Part shown: piece by piece, positions 32,931 to 41,535 of the stretch
Position numbering within the stretch: position 1 is the first letter of the stretch
Layout of the letters: every line of letters begins with the position of its first letter
Source: Oscillospiraceae bacterium
GTDB taxonomy: Bacteria; Bacillota; Clostridia; Oscillospirales; Oscillospiraceae
Length of the DNA stretch: 50,354 bases
Direction of reading: 5' to 3'
NCBI GenBank assembly: GCA_017541995.1
Contig: JAFXYD010000107.1
Coordinates: 1 to 50,354, forward strand
Position numbers and translations under genes: made by a program
The notes under the pieces: generated by a model
Databases searched by the model: none
What the model was told of the DNA's origin: nothing
Seen by the model: the letters and a program-made list of their open reading frames with translations, nothing else

Positions 32931-34454
32931 ATGCCGGAACAGAAACGTCGCCGCGACAGACTGGCGGCCCTGCTTCCCGCGCTTACCGTGCTGCTCTGCG
33001 TGCTCCAGCCGCTGCTGGACGTGACGGCCTACTGGCTGCGGGAGTACAATCTCTCCAACAGCTGGCTGACGGTACTGCGGCTGATCCTCCTGCTGGGGGG
33101 CTTCGGCCTGGGCTTCGCGGTGTCGGAGCGCAGGAAGCTCTACCTGGTCTTCAGCCTGGTGATCCTGGCCCTGCTGACGGGCCACGTCCTCTCCTGCCTG
33201 GGGACGGATACGGGCTACCTGGATTGGCGGGAGGATCTGACGGATCAGGCCCGGACCCTGGTGCTGCCCATCACCGCCCTGAGCTTTAGCAGTTTTCTCC
33301 GGGCCAACCGCAAGGCCTTCCCGGCCCTGCTGGGGGCCCTGGTCTGCAACCTGCTGATCATCCTGCTGGTGGAGCTGCTGAGCAGCCTCACCGGCACCGA
33401 TCCCCACACCTACCCCACAAAGGGCGTGGGCGTCCGGGGCTGGTTCATCTGGCCCAGCCCCCAGAGCGCCATTCTGAGCATGCTCTGTCCCCTGGTTATC
33501 GCCTGGGCCCTGGAGCGAAAGGGCCTCTGGCCCACGGCGCTGACGGCCCTTCTGAGCTTCGGAATGCTCTTTGCCTACGGCACCCGCCTGGGCTGGTATA
33601 CCATCGCCGGGGTGGGCCTGGGCCTGGCCCTCTGCCTCTTCCCCCTGGGGGGCCGCCGCCGGCTTCAGGCCGCCTGCGTCCTGCTCAGCGCCCTGCTGTT
33701 TCTGGGGCTGTACCCCCTCTCGCCCATGGCCCGGAACCGGGCCGCGGTGGAGGAGAACGAGGGCCTCAAGGCCCAGCGGGTCAGCGCCGCGGTCTCCATG
33801 GCGGAGCGCCCGGATGCGGACGGCCTCGGAACCGGCGCCTCCGCCTCTCATGCTGAGGGGCAGCCCCCCTCCCGGGAGGCCCTGGCCGCCGCCTACCGCT
33901 ACAATCTCCAGGGCATGATCGACCGCTTCGGCCTGGAGCGGGTGGCGGAGCGCTACGGCTATACCCTGGACGCCGGGACAATCTGCGACGACCGGCTGAT
34001 GAAAAAGAACTTCTGCCTCCTGCTTCTGGAGGATCTCAGCGCCGAGTCGCCCCTGGCCCCCTTCTTCGGGGTGGAGCTGGAGCGCACCCGGGTCCACAAC
34101 ACGGAGGTCTACGACTTCTACGCCGACGACTGGAGCCTGGACACCGAGAATTACGACCCGGAAAACGACGTCATCGGCGTGCTGACGCTGAACGGCCTGC
34201 TGGGTCTGGGGCTGCTGCTGGCCTTCCTGCTGGCCTTCGGCCTCCGGGCTCTTCTGGCCCTTTGGCGGGAGCGAGGCCGCTTCAGCCCCCTCTTCGCGGC
34301 CTTCCTGGGGGCCTACGGCATCGGGCTGATCTACGCCGTGAGCACGGCCTCCACCCTGCGGCGCAACAACGCCTCGGTATATTTTGCCTGGATCCTGGCG
34401 GGGCTTTGGTATCTCTCCACCCGCCGCTGTGATAAAGGAGATTCCCATGACTGA
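32931..34454 (+). CDS. O-antigen ligase/polymerase-like membrane protein 2
   Basis: A 507-residue paralogue of the preceding protein with the same layout: about ten transmembrane helices and one long loop (about residues 265-390). Shared motifs are PLLDVTAYWL near the start, SSLTGTDPHTYPTKGVGVRG in the middle and LRRNNASVYFAWILAGLWYL at the end, and both have a DN/EN...D motif (NYDPENDVIGV here, NYDVENDLHGV in paralogue 1) after the loop. The linker within the loop differs completely between the two, suggesting a less constrained region. GGAAAGGAGG precedes ATG 32931. Its stop overlaps the following GT2 start by 8 bp. Confidence 0.78.
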   Translation: MPEQKRRRDRLAALLPALTVLLCVLQPLLDVTAYWLREYNLSNSWLTVLRLILLLGGFGLGFAVSERRKLYLVFSLVILALLTGHVLSCLGTDTGYLDWREDLTDQARTLVLPITALSFSSFLRANRKAFPALLGALVCNLLIILLVELLSSLTGTDPHTYPTKGVGVRGWFIWPSPQSAILSMLCPLVIAWALERKGLWPTALTALLSFGMLFAYGTRLGWYTIAGVGLGLALCLFPLGGRRRLQAACVLLSALLFLGLYPLSPMARNRAAVEENEGLKAQRVSAAVSMAERPDADGLGTGASASHAEGQPPSREALAAAYRYNLQGMIDRFGLERVAERYGYTLDAGTICDDRLMKKNFCLLLLEDLSAESPLAPFFGVELERTRVHNTEVYDFYADDWSLDTENYDPENDVIGVLTLNGLLGLGLLLAFLLAFGLRALLALWRERGRFSPLFAAFLGAYGIGLIYAVSTASTLRRNNASVYFAWILAGLWYLSTRRCDKGDSHD

Positions 34455-35424
34455 TATCAGCATCATCATCCCGGTCTACAACGTGGAGGGCTGGCTGCCC
34501 CGCAGCGTGGACGCTATTTTAGCCAACGACACCCAGCTCTGCGAGCTGATCCTGGTGGACGACGGCTCCACCGACGGCAGCCCCGCCCTCTGCGACGCCT
34601 ACGCCGCCCGGCACCCGGAGCTGATCCGGGTGCTGCACCAGAAAAACGCCGGTCCCGGGGCCGCCCGGAACGCCGGCATGGCGGCGGCGAAGGGGGAGTG
34701 GTTCCTCTTTGTGGACAGCGACGACCGCCTGGCCCCCAACGCTCTGGCCCGGCTGCGGCAGGTGATGGCCCGGGAGGAGGCCGACGTGATCTCCTTCCAG
34801 TTCTACAAGGAGTCCGTGGAGGGCAAGAGCTGGGAGGCCTGGTCCGGGCCCATGCAGAGCGAGAGCCGCTTTGCCCTGGCCAGGCAGCCTTCCTTCCTGC
34901 TGACCCAGCCCTCCTGCTGGCTGCGGCTGTGGAAGCGCTCGGTCTTTGCGGACAACGGCATCGAGTTTCCCAACGTGGTCTGGTATGAGGACGTGCGCAC
35001 CGTGACGAAGCTGCTGGCCAAGGCCAGGCAGATCGTCAACCTGCCGGATCACCTCTACTACTATCTGGACCGCCCCGGCTCCATCATGAACAGCAGCCAG
35101 CTGGCCCGGAACCGGGACATTCTCCCGGCCTTCACGGACGTTCTGGACTGGTTCGACCGGGAGGGGCTGACCGGGACCTACTACGACGAGCTCTGCGCTC
35201 TGACGGTCCAGCACGTGCTGCTGGCGGCCTCGGTGCGGGTGTGCCGCATCGACCCCGCCTCGGAGATCCTGGAGGAGCTCCGGTCCTTCACGGAGCAGCG
35301 CTTCCCGGACTGGCGGGAGAACCCATACAGCGCCTCGCTGCCCCGGCTCAAGCGGCTGGCCCTCCGGCTGGTGGAGCACAGGCGCTGGCGTCTGATCCGC
35401 TTTTTGTTCAATCTGAAAGGATAA
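34447..35424 (+). CDS. GT2 family glycosyltransferase A
   Basis: A 325-residue GT-A glycosyltransferase with the opening ISIIIPVYNVEGWLPRSVD, nucleotide-binding LILVDDGSTDGSP, NAGPGAARNAGM and the metal-binding DXD region LFVDSDDRLAP. The acceptor-side motif VWYEDVRTVTKLL is present. No transmembrane segment is seen, so it is cytosolic or peripheral. ATG 34447 follows AAAGGAGATT and overlaps the polymerase stop. It is paralogous to the next gene, which it precedes by 3 bp. The sugar transferred is unknown; it presumably adds to the lipid-linked repeat unit. Confidence 0.92.
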   Translation: MTDISIIIPVYNVEGWLPRSVDAILANDTQLCELILVDDGSTDGSPALCDAYAARHPELIRVLHQKNAGPGAARNAGMAAAKGEWFLFVDSDDRLAPNALARLRQVMAREEADVISFQFYKESVEGKSWEAWSGPMQSESRFALARQPSFLLTQPSCWLRLWKRSVFADNGIEFPNVVWYEDVRTVTKLLAKARQIVNLPDHLYYYLDRPGSIMNSSQLARNRDILPAFTDVLDWFDREGLTGTYYDELCALTVQHVLLAASVRVCRIDPASEILEELRSFTEQRFPDWRENPYSASLPRLKRLALRLVEHRRWRLIRFLFNLKG

Positions 35425-35427
35425 GGC

Positions 35428-36411
35428 ATGAAATTCAGCGTCATTGTACCCGTCTACAACGTGGCGGACTATCTGCCCGCCTGCGTGGACTCCCTGCTGG
35501 CCCAGCGCTGCGACGACTGGGAGCTCATCCTGGTGGACGACGGCTCCACCGACGGCAAGTGCCCCGCCCTTTGCGACCGGCTGGCGGCGGAGCATCCCGG
35601 GCTGATCCGGGTGATCCACCAGCCCAACGGCGGCCTGGGGGCCGCCCGGAACAGCGGCATCGAGGCCGCCCGGGGGGACTACCTGCTCTTTGTGGACAGC
35701 GACGACACCCTGGAACCCCAGACCCTGGAGACGCTAGCCGCCCGGGTGGAGGAGAGCCGCGCCGAGATGTATATCTTCGATTATTGCTACGTCACGGAGG
35801 CGGGGGAGCGGCCCGGGGAGCCCCGGCTCTCCGCCGTCAGCGGCAAGCCCGTCACGCTGGACGAGGAGCCCGAGCTGCTGCTGGACTCCCCCAGCGCCTG
35901 CTTCCGGCTCTGGCACCGCTCCCTCTTTGCCGACGGCGCCATCCGCTTTCCGGGGCGGGTCTGGTATGAGGACCTCTGCACCACCCCCAAGGCCCTGCTC
36001 CGGGCCAAAAGCATCGTCCAGCTCCCGGACCGTTTCTACCGCTACCTGCTGCGGCCCGGCTCCATCATGCGCAACGACAATCTCCGACGCAATCTGGAGA
36101 TTCTGAACGCCCTGGAGACCACCCGGGCCGGCTTCGAGGCGGCGGGAGCTCTGGAGCGCTTCCGGCCCTGGCTCTGCTATCTGGCGGTGGACTCCGTCCT
36201 GGCCGCCGCCCGCCGGGTCCTGCTGGCGGACCCCAAGGCCCCCTATCTGCCGGACTTTCTCAACTACGTCCGCAGCCACTACCCCGACTATCGGGAAAAC
36301 CCGCTGCTGCCCCGGCTGGGGCGAAAGAAGCGGATCCTGCTCAAGCTCCTGGAAGGGGAGCGCTACAGGCTGGCAAAGACCATGTTCAGCCTGGCGAATC
36401 TACTTAAATAA
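35428..36411 (+). CDS. GT2 family glycosyltransferase B
   Basis: A 327-residue GT2 enzyme paralogous to glycosyltransferase A: FSVIVPVYNVADYLPACVD, LILVDDGSTDGKCPALCDRLA, NGGLGAARNSGIEAA, LFVDSDDTLEP and VWYEDLCTTPKALL correspond segment by segment, and both share FYRYLLRPGSIM / LYYYLDRPGSIM. The pair probably adds two successive sugars or recognises two acceptors. It is cytosolic and starts 3 bp after the previous stop, with AAAGGATAAGGC upstream. Confidence 0.92.
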   Translation: MKFSVIVPVYNVADYLPACVDSLLAQRCDDWELILVDDGSTDGKCPALCDRLAAEHPGLIRVIHQPNGGLGAARNSGIEAARGDYLLFVDSDDTLEPQTLETLAARVEESRAEMYIFDYCYVTEAGERPGEPRLSAVSGKPVTLDEEPELLLDSPSACFRLWHRSLFADGAIRFPGRVWYEDLCTTPKALLRAKSIVQLPDRFYRYLLRPGSIMRNDNLRRNLEILNALETTRAGFEAAGALERFRPWLCYLAVDSVLAAARRVLLADPKAPYLPDFLNYVRSHYPDYRENPLLPRLGRKKRILLKLLEGERYRLAKTMFSLANLLK

Positions 36412-36422
36412 GAGGATATACC

Positions 36423-37748
36423 GTGTTTGCGAAACTGACAAAACTCAAGGGCAAGAAGGAAGGCGCCCTCGCCTGGAACACCCTGATGCTCTATATTCTG
36501 ACCTTTTCCAACTATCTGCTGTCCCTGGCGGTAGCCCCCTTCGAAGCACGGGTACTGACCACGGAAACCGCGGACGGATACGGCGCCCTGGGGGTGGCCA
36601 TGGCCATCATGGTCTATTTCCAGCTCTTCATCGACTTTGGATTTCTGCTCTCGGCCACGGAGGAGGTTTCTCTCCACCGGCAGGACGAGAAGCGTCTGAA
36701 CACGGTGATGACGGCGGTGACGCTCTGCAAGCTGGCGCTGTGCGCCGTCTCGTTGCTGGCGCTGTTTGTGCTCTGCCAGGTGATCGAGGCCTGGAAGGGA
36801 AAATTCGGCTTCTACAGCATGTTCTTCATCGGAACCGCCATCAATGCCCTGCTGCCGGATTATCTCTACCGGGGCCTGGAAAAGATGTCCGCCATCACCA
36901 TTCGGACGGTTTGCATCCGGGCCTTTTCCACCCTGGGAATCTTCCTCTTCCTGCGGGGGCCGGAAAATATGTGGGTGATCCCCCTGCTGACGGCCCTGGG
37001 CAACCTGGGCGCCATTGTGTTCTGCTTCTATGACGCGAAGAAGCGTCTGAACGTCCGCTTCTGCCGGGTCAGCTTCGGAGACGTCTGGCTGCGGATGAAG
37101 CAGTCCTCCGTGTTCTTCCTCTCCCGCTTCGCCACCACCGCCTATTCCGCTCTGAACACGGTGATCCTGGATATGGTTTCCCCCAGCCAGATCACGGTGG
37201 GAAGCAAGCTGGTGAACAATCCCGTCCGAGGCTACTACACCTCCGCGGACAAGCTCATGACCACCGGCAAGCAGGCCCTGTCTCCCATCTCCGACAGCCT
37301 GTACCCCTACATGGTCAAGAACCACGACTATAAGCTGGTCAAGAAGGTCCTGCTGATCCTGGAGCCCATCATTTTTGTCTTCTGCGTCGTGGTGTTCATC
37401 TTCGCCCGGCCCATCTGCGGCCTGTTTTTCGGGGAGAAGCTGGCCCAGGCCGGGGACGTGCTGCGGGTGATGCTGCCCACGGCGGTGGTGATCCTGCCCA
37501 GCTACATCTGCGGCTTTCCCATGCTCTCCTCCATGGGCCTGGCCAAGCACGCCAACTACTCCACGGTCTTCGGCTCCGTGATCCACGTCGTCAATCTGGC
37601 GATTTTGTACCTCACCGGCAATATGAATATGATTACCCTGGGAGCGGCCATGTCCGTGGCCGAGACCCTGATTCTCTGCTACCGGCTGGCCGTGATCTGG
37701 CGGCACCGGGACAGACTGAAGGAGCATCAAAATGGGAAAGCTTCATGA
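36423..37748 (+). CDS. Wzx-like oligosaccharide flippase
   Basis: A 441-residue membrane protein with 12 or so transmembrane helices, of the MATE/MOP-type polysaccharide flippase superfamily. The start is GTG 36423 after AAGAGGATATACC, giving FAKLTKLKGKKEGALAWNTL, then the first helix. Features include LPDYLYRGLEKMSAITIRTV and the long central YSALNTVILDMVSPSQITVGS. It would move the undecaprenyl-linked repeat unit across the membrane for the polymerase-like proteins encoded upstream. It overlaps the start of the glycerophosphotransferase gene by 17 bp. Confidence 0.85.
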   Translation: MFAKLTKLKGKKEGALAWNTLMLYILTFSNYLLSLAVAPFEARVLTTETADGYGALGVAMAIMVYFQLFIDFGFLLSATEEVSLHRQDEKRLNTVMTAVTLCKLALCAVSLLALFVLCQVIEAWKGKFGFYSMFFIGTAINALLPDYLYRGLEKMSAITIRTVCIRAFSTLGIFLFLRGPENMWVIPLLTALGNLGAIVFCFYDAKKRLNVRFCRVSFGDVWLRMKQSSVFFLSRFATTAYSALNTVILDMVSPSQITVGSKLVNNPVRGYYTSADKLMTTGKQALSPISDSLYPYMVKNHDYKLVKKVLLILEPIIFVFCVVVFIFARPICGLFFGEKLAQAGDVLRVMLPTAVVILPSYICGFPMLSSMGLAKHANYSTVFGSVIHVVNLAILYLTGNMNMITLGAAMSVAETLILCYRLAVIWRHRDRLKEHQNGKAS

Positions 37749-38874
37749 TCTGGCCGTCAAGGCCATCTGCGCCGTGACGCCCATCAAACAGAACCGCATC
37801 GTGTTCTCCAGCTATTACGGCCGGGGCTATTCCGACAGCCCCAAGGCCATTTGCGAGGTCCTGCGCCAAAGCGGGGAGGAGCTGGAGCTGCTCTGGCTCT
37901 GCAAGGACGAGGCCGCGGCCAAGAGCCTGCCGGAGGGCGTCCGGGCCGTGCCTACCCGGGGCCTGAAAAAGATCCGGGCCCTGGCCTCCGCCAAGGTCTG
38001 GGTGGACAACTGCCGCAAGTACGAGAACCTGAAACGCAAGGGCCAGTTCTACTTCCAGACCTGGCACGGCTTCGCCCTGAAAAAGATCGAGAAGGACGCG
38101 GAGGCGGGCCTGGAGCCCGCCTATCTGAAGGCCTGCAAGACGGACTCCGCCCAGTGCGACGCCTTCTTCACCGGCAGCGGCTTCATGGAGAAGCTCTACC
38201 GGAGCTCCTTCTGGTATGAGGGCCCGGTGCTCCGCACCGGCACCCCCCGGAACGATATGTTCTACCAGGATCAAGCCTCCCTCCACGCCCGGGTCTGCCG
38301 GGCCCTGGGTCTGCCCGAGGACCGGAAGCTGGCCCTCTACGCCCCCACCTTCCGGGGGAATCACAGCGTGGAGGCCTACCGCATCGACCCGGAGACGGTG
38401 CGCCGCAAGGCCGCCGAGAACTTCAAGGGGGAGTGGACGGTGCTGATCCGCCTGCACTCCAACGTGGCGGAGCAGTCCAAGGGTCTCTTCGCCTACGACG
38501 GCGATACCCTGGTGGACGCCACCGAGTACCCGGACATGCAGGAGCTGCTCTGCGCCGCCGATCTGCTGATCACGGACTATTCCTCCTCCATGTTTGACTA
38601 CGCCCTCACCGGCAAGCCCATCGTCCGCTTTGCCCTGGACGTCGAGGACTACCGGAAGGACCGGGATTTCTACTTCCCCCTGGAGGAGCTGCCCTTCCCC
38701 CTGGCCCGGAGCAACGAGGAGCTGGGGGAGATTCTGACGGAGCTGCAGCCCCTCTGGACCAGCCCCGCCTGGGCGGAGTTCGCCCGGGAAAACGAGTTCT
38801 GCGAGGACGGCAGCGCCTCCGTAAAATGCGCCGCCATCATCCTACAGCAAATAAAAAAGGAGAAACAGCCATGA
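37732..38874 (+). CDS. CDP-glycerol glycerophosphotransferase family protein (TagB/TagF-like)
   Basis: A 380-residue enzyme of the CDP-glycerol:poly(glycerophosphate) transferase family. It shows KQNRIVFSSYYGRGYSDSPK, the FQTWHGFALKKIEKD motif, RTGTPRNDMFY, APTFRGN, and the catalytic-site sequence LLITDYSSSMFDYALTGKP. It transfers glycerol-phosphate from CDP-glycerol to a lipid-linked acceptor at the inner membrane face. Its donor is made by TagD, whose gene overlaps its 3' end by 4 bp. At 380 residues it resembles TagB primases or wall-glycan decorators more than the longer TagF polymerase. The precise acceptor is unknown. Confidence 0.9.
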   Translation: MGKLHDLAVKAICAVTPIKQNRIVFSSYYGRGYSDSPKAICEVLRQSGEELELLWLCKDEAAAKSLPEGVRAVPTRGLKKIRALASAKVWVDNCRKYENLKRKGQFYFQTWHGFALKKIEKDAEAGLEPAYLKACKTDSAQCDAFFTGSGFMEKLYRSSFWYEGPVLRTGTPRNDMFYQDQASLHARVCRALGLPEDRKLALYAPTFRGNHSVEAYRIDPETVRRKAAENFKGEWTVLIRLHSNVAEQSKGLFAYDGDTLVDATEYPDMQELLCAADLLITDYSSSMFDYALTGKPIVRFALDVEDYRKDRDFYFPLEELPFPLARSNEELGEILTELQPLWTSPAWAEFARENEFCEDGSASVKCAAIILQQIKKEKQP

Positions 38875-39266
38875 AACGTGTCATTACCTACGGTACCTTC
38901 GATCTGCTCCACTACGGCCACATCAATCTGCTCCGCCGGGCCAAGGCCCTGGGGGACTATCTGATCGTGGTGCTGTCCACCGACGAATTCAACTGGAACG
39001 AGAAGCGGAAGAAGTGCTATTTCAGCTATGAGATCCGCAAGCAGCTGCTGGAGGCCATTCGCTACGTGGACCTGGTGATCCCGGAGGAGAACTGGGAGCA
39101 GAAGATCTCCGACGTGAAGGAGTACCATGTGGACACCTTCGTCATGGGCGACGACTGGAAGGGGAAGTTCGACTTTCTGAAGCCCTACTGCGAGGTGGTC
39201 TACCTGCCCCGCACCCCGGAAATCTCCACCACCCAGATTAAGCAGGATCTGAACAGCAAGGGCTGA
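38871..39266 (+). CDS. tagD: Glycerol-3-phosphate cytidylyltransferase
   Basis: A 131-residue nucleotidyltransferase making CDP-glycerol from CTP and glycerol-3-phosphate. The HxGH motif HYGH (residues 14-17, in TYGTFDLLHYGHINLLRRAK) and the RTPEISTTQIK signature are intact, and the length is as in TagD. ATG 38871 follows AAAAAGGAGAAACAGCC. It supplies the donor for the transferase just upstream, so the surface polymer very likely carries glycerol phosphate. Confidence 0.95.
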   Translation: MKRVITYGTFDLLHYGHINLLRRAKALGDYLIVVLSTDEFNWNEKRKKCYFSYEIRKQLLEAIRYVDLVIPEENWEQKISDVKEYHVDTFVMGDDWKGKFDFLKPYCEVVYLPRTPEISTTQIKQDLNSKG

Positions 39267-39269
39267 TCC

Positions 39270-40088
39270 ATGCGGGACGTATTGGGCCGTGAGGCTGCCC
39301 TGGGGAACAAGCGGCTGTGGCTGCTGGATATGGACGGCACCATCTATATGGAGGATCGGATCTTTGACGGGACCCTGCCTCTGCTCTCCCGGATCCGGGA
39401 GATGGGCGGGCGCTACGTCTTTATCACCAACAATTCCTCCAAATCCGTGACGGATTATCTGACCAAGGTTCGGGGCATGGGCATCCCGGCGGGGGAGGAG
39501 AACTTCTTCACCTCCGCCCAGGCGGCCATTCTGCTGCTGCGGCAGCGCTACCCCGGCGCCAGGGTCTACTGCCAGGGCACCGCCAGCCTGGTGAGCCAGC
39601 TGCGGGAGGCCGGGATCGACGTCACCACGGAGGTGGAGCCCGTGGATCTGGTGCTGACGGGCTTCGACACCGAGCTCAGCATGGAAAAGCTCCGCCGGAC
39701 CTGTCAGATCCTGACGGAGCAGAAGGGCGTGGCCTATTACGCCACCAACCCGGATCTGGTCTGTCCCGTTAGCTTCGGATACGTGCCGGACTGCGGCTCC
39801 ATGAGCGTCATGATCCGCAACGCCACGGGGCGGGAGCCCGTCTTCATCGGCAAGCCGGAGCCCACCATGATCCGCATCGTCATGGAGAAGCTGGGGGCTT
39901 CGCCGGAGCAGACTGTGGTGGTGGGAGACCGGGTCTACACGGACATTGCCTCCGGCGTCCGGGCCGGGGTGGATACCGTGGGGGTGCTGTCGGGGGAGGC
40001 CAGCCTGGAGGACTTCCGCCAGGCGGAGCTGGCCCCCGACTGGGTCTTCCGGGACGTGGGCCATATCCTGGAGGCCCTGGAGGAATAG
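39270..40088 (+). CDS. HAD-IIA family phosphatase
   Basis: A 272-residue HAD-IIA (NagD-like) hydrolase. The nucleophile motif is LLDMDGTIYMED with Asp20 and Asp22, motif II is FITNNSS, and the late motif VVGDRVYTDIASGVRAGVDT gives the Mg-binding Asp. Members dephosphorylate small sugar or glycerol phosphates. It begins 3 bp after the tagD stop, so it is co-transcribed with the CDP-glycerol genes; a glycerol-phosphate phosphatase activity would fit but is inference. It ends the cluster at the terminator 40095-40126. Confidence 0.88.
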   Translation: MRDVLGREAALGNKRLWLLDMDGTIYMEDRIFDGTLPLLSRIREMGGRYVFITNNSSKSVTDYLTKVRGMGIPAGEENFFTSAQAAILLLRQRYPGARVYCQGTASLVSQLREAGIDVTTEVEPVDLVLTGFDTELSMEKLRRTCQILTEQKGVAYYATNPDLVCPVSFGYVPDCGSMSVMIRNATGREPVFIGKPEPTMIRIVMEKLGASPEQTVVVGDRVYTDIASGVRAGVDTVGVLSGEASLEDFRQAELAPDWVFRDVGHILEALEE

Positions 40089-40094
40089 AAGAAA

Positions 40095-40126
40095 CGGGAG
40101 ACCCCCCGGGGCCTCCCGCTTGTTTT
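40095..40126 (+). terminator. Terminator of the surface-polymer cluster
   Basis: CGGGAG (40095-40100) pairs with CTCCCG (40113-40118) around a C/G-rich interior and is followed by CTTGTTTTT. Confidence 0.75.
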
Positions 40127-40129
40127 TGC

Positions 40130-41395
40130 CTATTTTTCCGCCTGCTGCTCCCCCAGGCCGGTCTGCTCCTTCATCCGCTCCACCGCGGAGACCAGGCGCT
40201 CATAGAGAGCGTCGGAAATCCGGTCATAGTAGCCGCTCTCATAGAAGGAGATGGCGTCCAGGGTGTCATAGACCTGGCAGCTGACCAGGCCCAGCTCCTG
40301 GGAGGGGGCCGCGGAATAGGTGGGGGCGTAGCGCAGATCCTGGATCCGCACCCCATCCGCGTCCTTCTGGATGGTGACGCTGAGCACGCAGCCGTTCCGG
40401 GCGGAGTCGCTGTCTGAGGCGGAAACGAAATCCCCCAGGCTGTAGGCGATGAAGCTGCCGCCCATGGGGGTGATGCTGTGGCTGCGGAACTCCATGGGGC
40501 CCACGTAGTGGGAATGGGAGCCCACGATGAGGTTTACCCCCTGGTCGAAGAGCAGCTTGGCAATCTCCTCCTGGCTCTCGGTCACCTCCCGGTCATATTC
40601 GCTGCCCCAGTGGACCAGGGCCACGATGACGTCCGGGGCCAGCAGCCGGGCCTTCTCCACCGAGGCCGCGATGGCGCTGCGGGCGATTTTGCTGTAGTTG
40701 CTGTCGTAGTCGCTGTAGAGCAGATCCACGCAGTATTCCGCCCCGTCGGGCAGGCGCATGTTGTTCATGCCCTTGGTGAAGGCCAGAAAGGCGATGCGCA
40801 GGCCGTTGACCTCCCGGACCAGTACCGGGTTTTCCTCCCGGTCCTGGGGAGAGGTCCAGGTGCCCACGGCGTCGATGCCCGCCGCCTGCACCGCCTCCTT
40901 GGTGGCGCTCAGCCCGGAGATGCCGTTCTGGATGCTGTAGGAGTTGGCGGTCTGGAGCAGGTCGAAGCCGGCGTTGTAGAGATCCCGGAGCAGGGCCGGG
41001 GGATAGTCGTGGTCGCCCACCCGGTCCGGGTCCACAATGCTGCCCTCCAGATTGCCCACCGTGAGATCCGCCGCCGCCAGCCGGGGCAGAACCCGCTGGA
41101 AGAGGGGAGTGAAATCGTAGTCCGCGCCGCTCCGGAACTGCTCCAGGGAAGCCCGGTCCAGGTTGATGTCCCCCACAAAGCTGATGGTGGCGGAAGCGGT
41201 CTCCACCGCCGGGGGCTGGGTGCTGGGCTCGCTCTCCCGCTGCCCCCGGACCAGGAAATAGATCCCCGCCCCCAGGACCAGGAGCAGGAATACGGGAATC
41301 AGCCGCCGCAGACGGCGCTTCCGCCGCCGGGCCTTGCCCAGGCGTCTGTCCTGCCGCAGCTGTTCCTCCAGATCGTTGATATGAGAATAGGCCAT
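40130..41395 (-). CDS. CapA-family (poly-gamma-glutamate synthesis-type) protein
   Basis: A 421-residue protein with a basic cytoplasmic N-terminus (RLGKARRRKRRLRRL), one transmembrane helix (about residues 34-52) and an extracytoplasmic CapA/PgsA-like metallophosphatase-fold domain. Domain signatures are SFVGDINLDR, DLTVGNLEGSIVD, LLQTANSYSIQNG and VALVHWGSEYDREVTESQEE with LIVGSHSHYVGPME, the expected metal-binding His/Asp set. CapA proteins take part in poly-gamma-glutamate capsule assembly or other surface-polymer attachment; no capB or capC is nearby. ATG 41395 follows GGGAGGCATCC; a longer frame starts further upstream inside the promoter. It converges on the polymer cluster. Confidence 0.9.
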   Translation of the reverse strand: MAYSHINDLEEQLRQDRRLGKARRRKRRLRRLIPVFLLLVLGAGIYFLVRGQRESEPSTQPPAVETASATISFVGDINLDRASLEQFRSGADYDFTPLFQRVLPRLAAADLTVGNLEGSIVDPDRVGDHDYPPALLRDLYNAGFDLLQTANSYSIQNGISGLSATKEAVQAAGIDAVGTWTSPQDREENPVLVREVNGLRIAFLAFTKGMNNMRLPDGAEYCVDLLYSDYDSNYSKIARSAIAASVEKARLLAPDVIVALVHWGSEYDREVTESQEEIAKLLFDQGVNLIVGSHSHYVGPMEFRSHSITPMGGSFIAYSLGDFVSASDSDSARNGCVLSVTIQKDADGVRIQDLRYAPTYSAAPSQELGLVSCQVYDTLDAISFYESGYYDRISDALYERLVSAVERMKEQTGLGEQQAEK

Positions 41396-41428
41396 GGATG
41401 CCTCCCGCTGTGATACTGAATTGTCCTT

Positions 41429-41457
41429 ATCATACAACATTTCGGGAAAAAACTCAA
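41429..41457 (-). promoter_or_regulatory. Promoter of the CapA-like gene
   Basis: On the minus strand TTGAGT (41457-41452), a 17-bp spacer and TATGAT (41434-41429), 33 bp before the chosen ATG. It is divergent from the GH25 promoter. Confidence 0.65.
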
Positions 41458-41474
41458 TCCTTATTTTTTGGGTA

Positions 41475-41503
41475 TTGGCAATTATTGTGAAGTGTGCTAT
41501 AAT
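41475..41503 (+). promoter_or_regulatory. Promoter of the GH25-GtrA pair
   Basis: TTGGCA (41475-41480), a 17-bp spacer and TATAAT (41498-41503), 32 bp before TTG 41536. Confidence 0.8.
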
Positions 41504-41535
41504 AGATTGGATTTTTGAACACGGAGGGATTGTGA

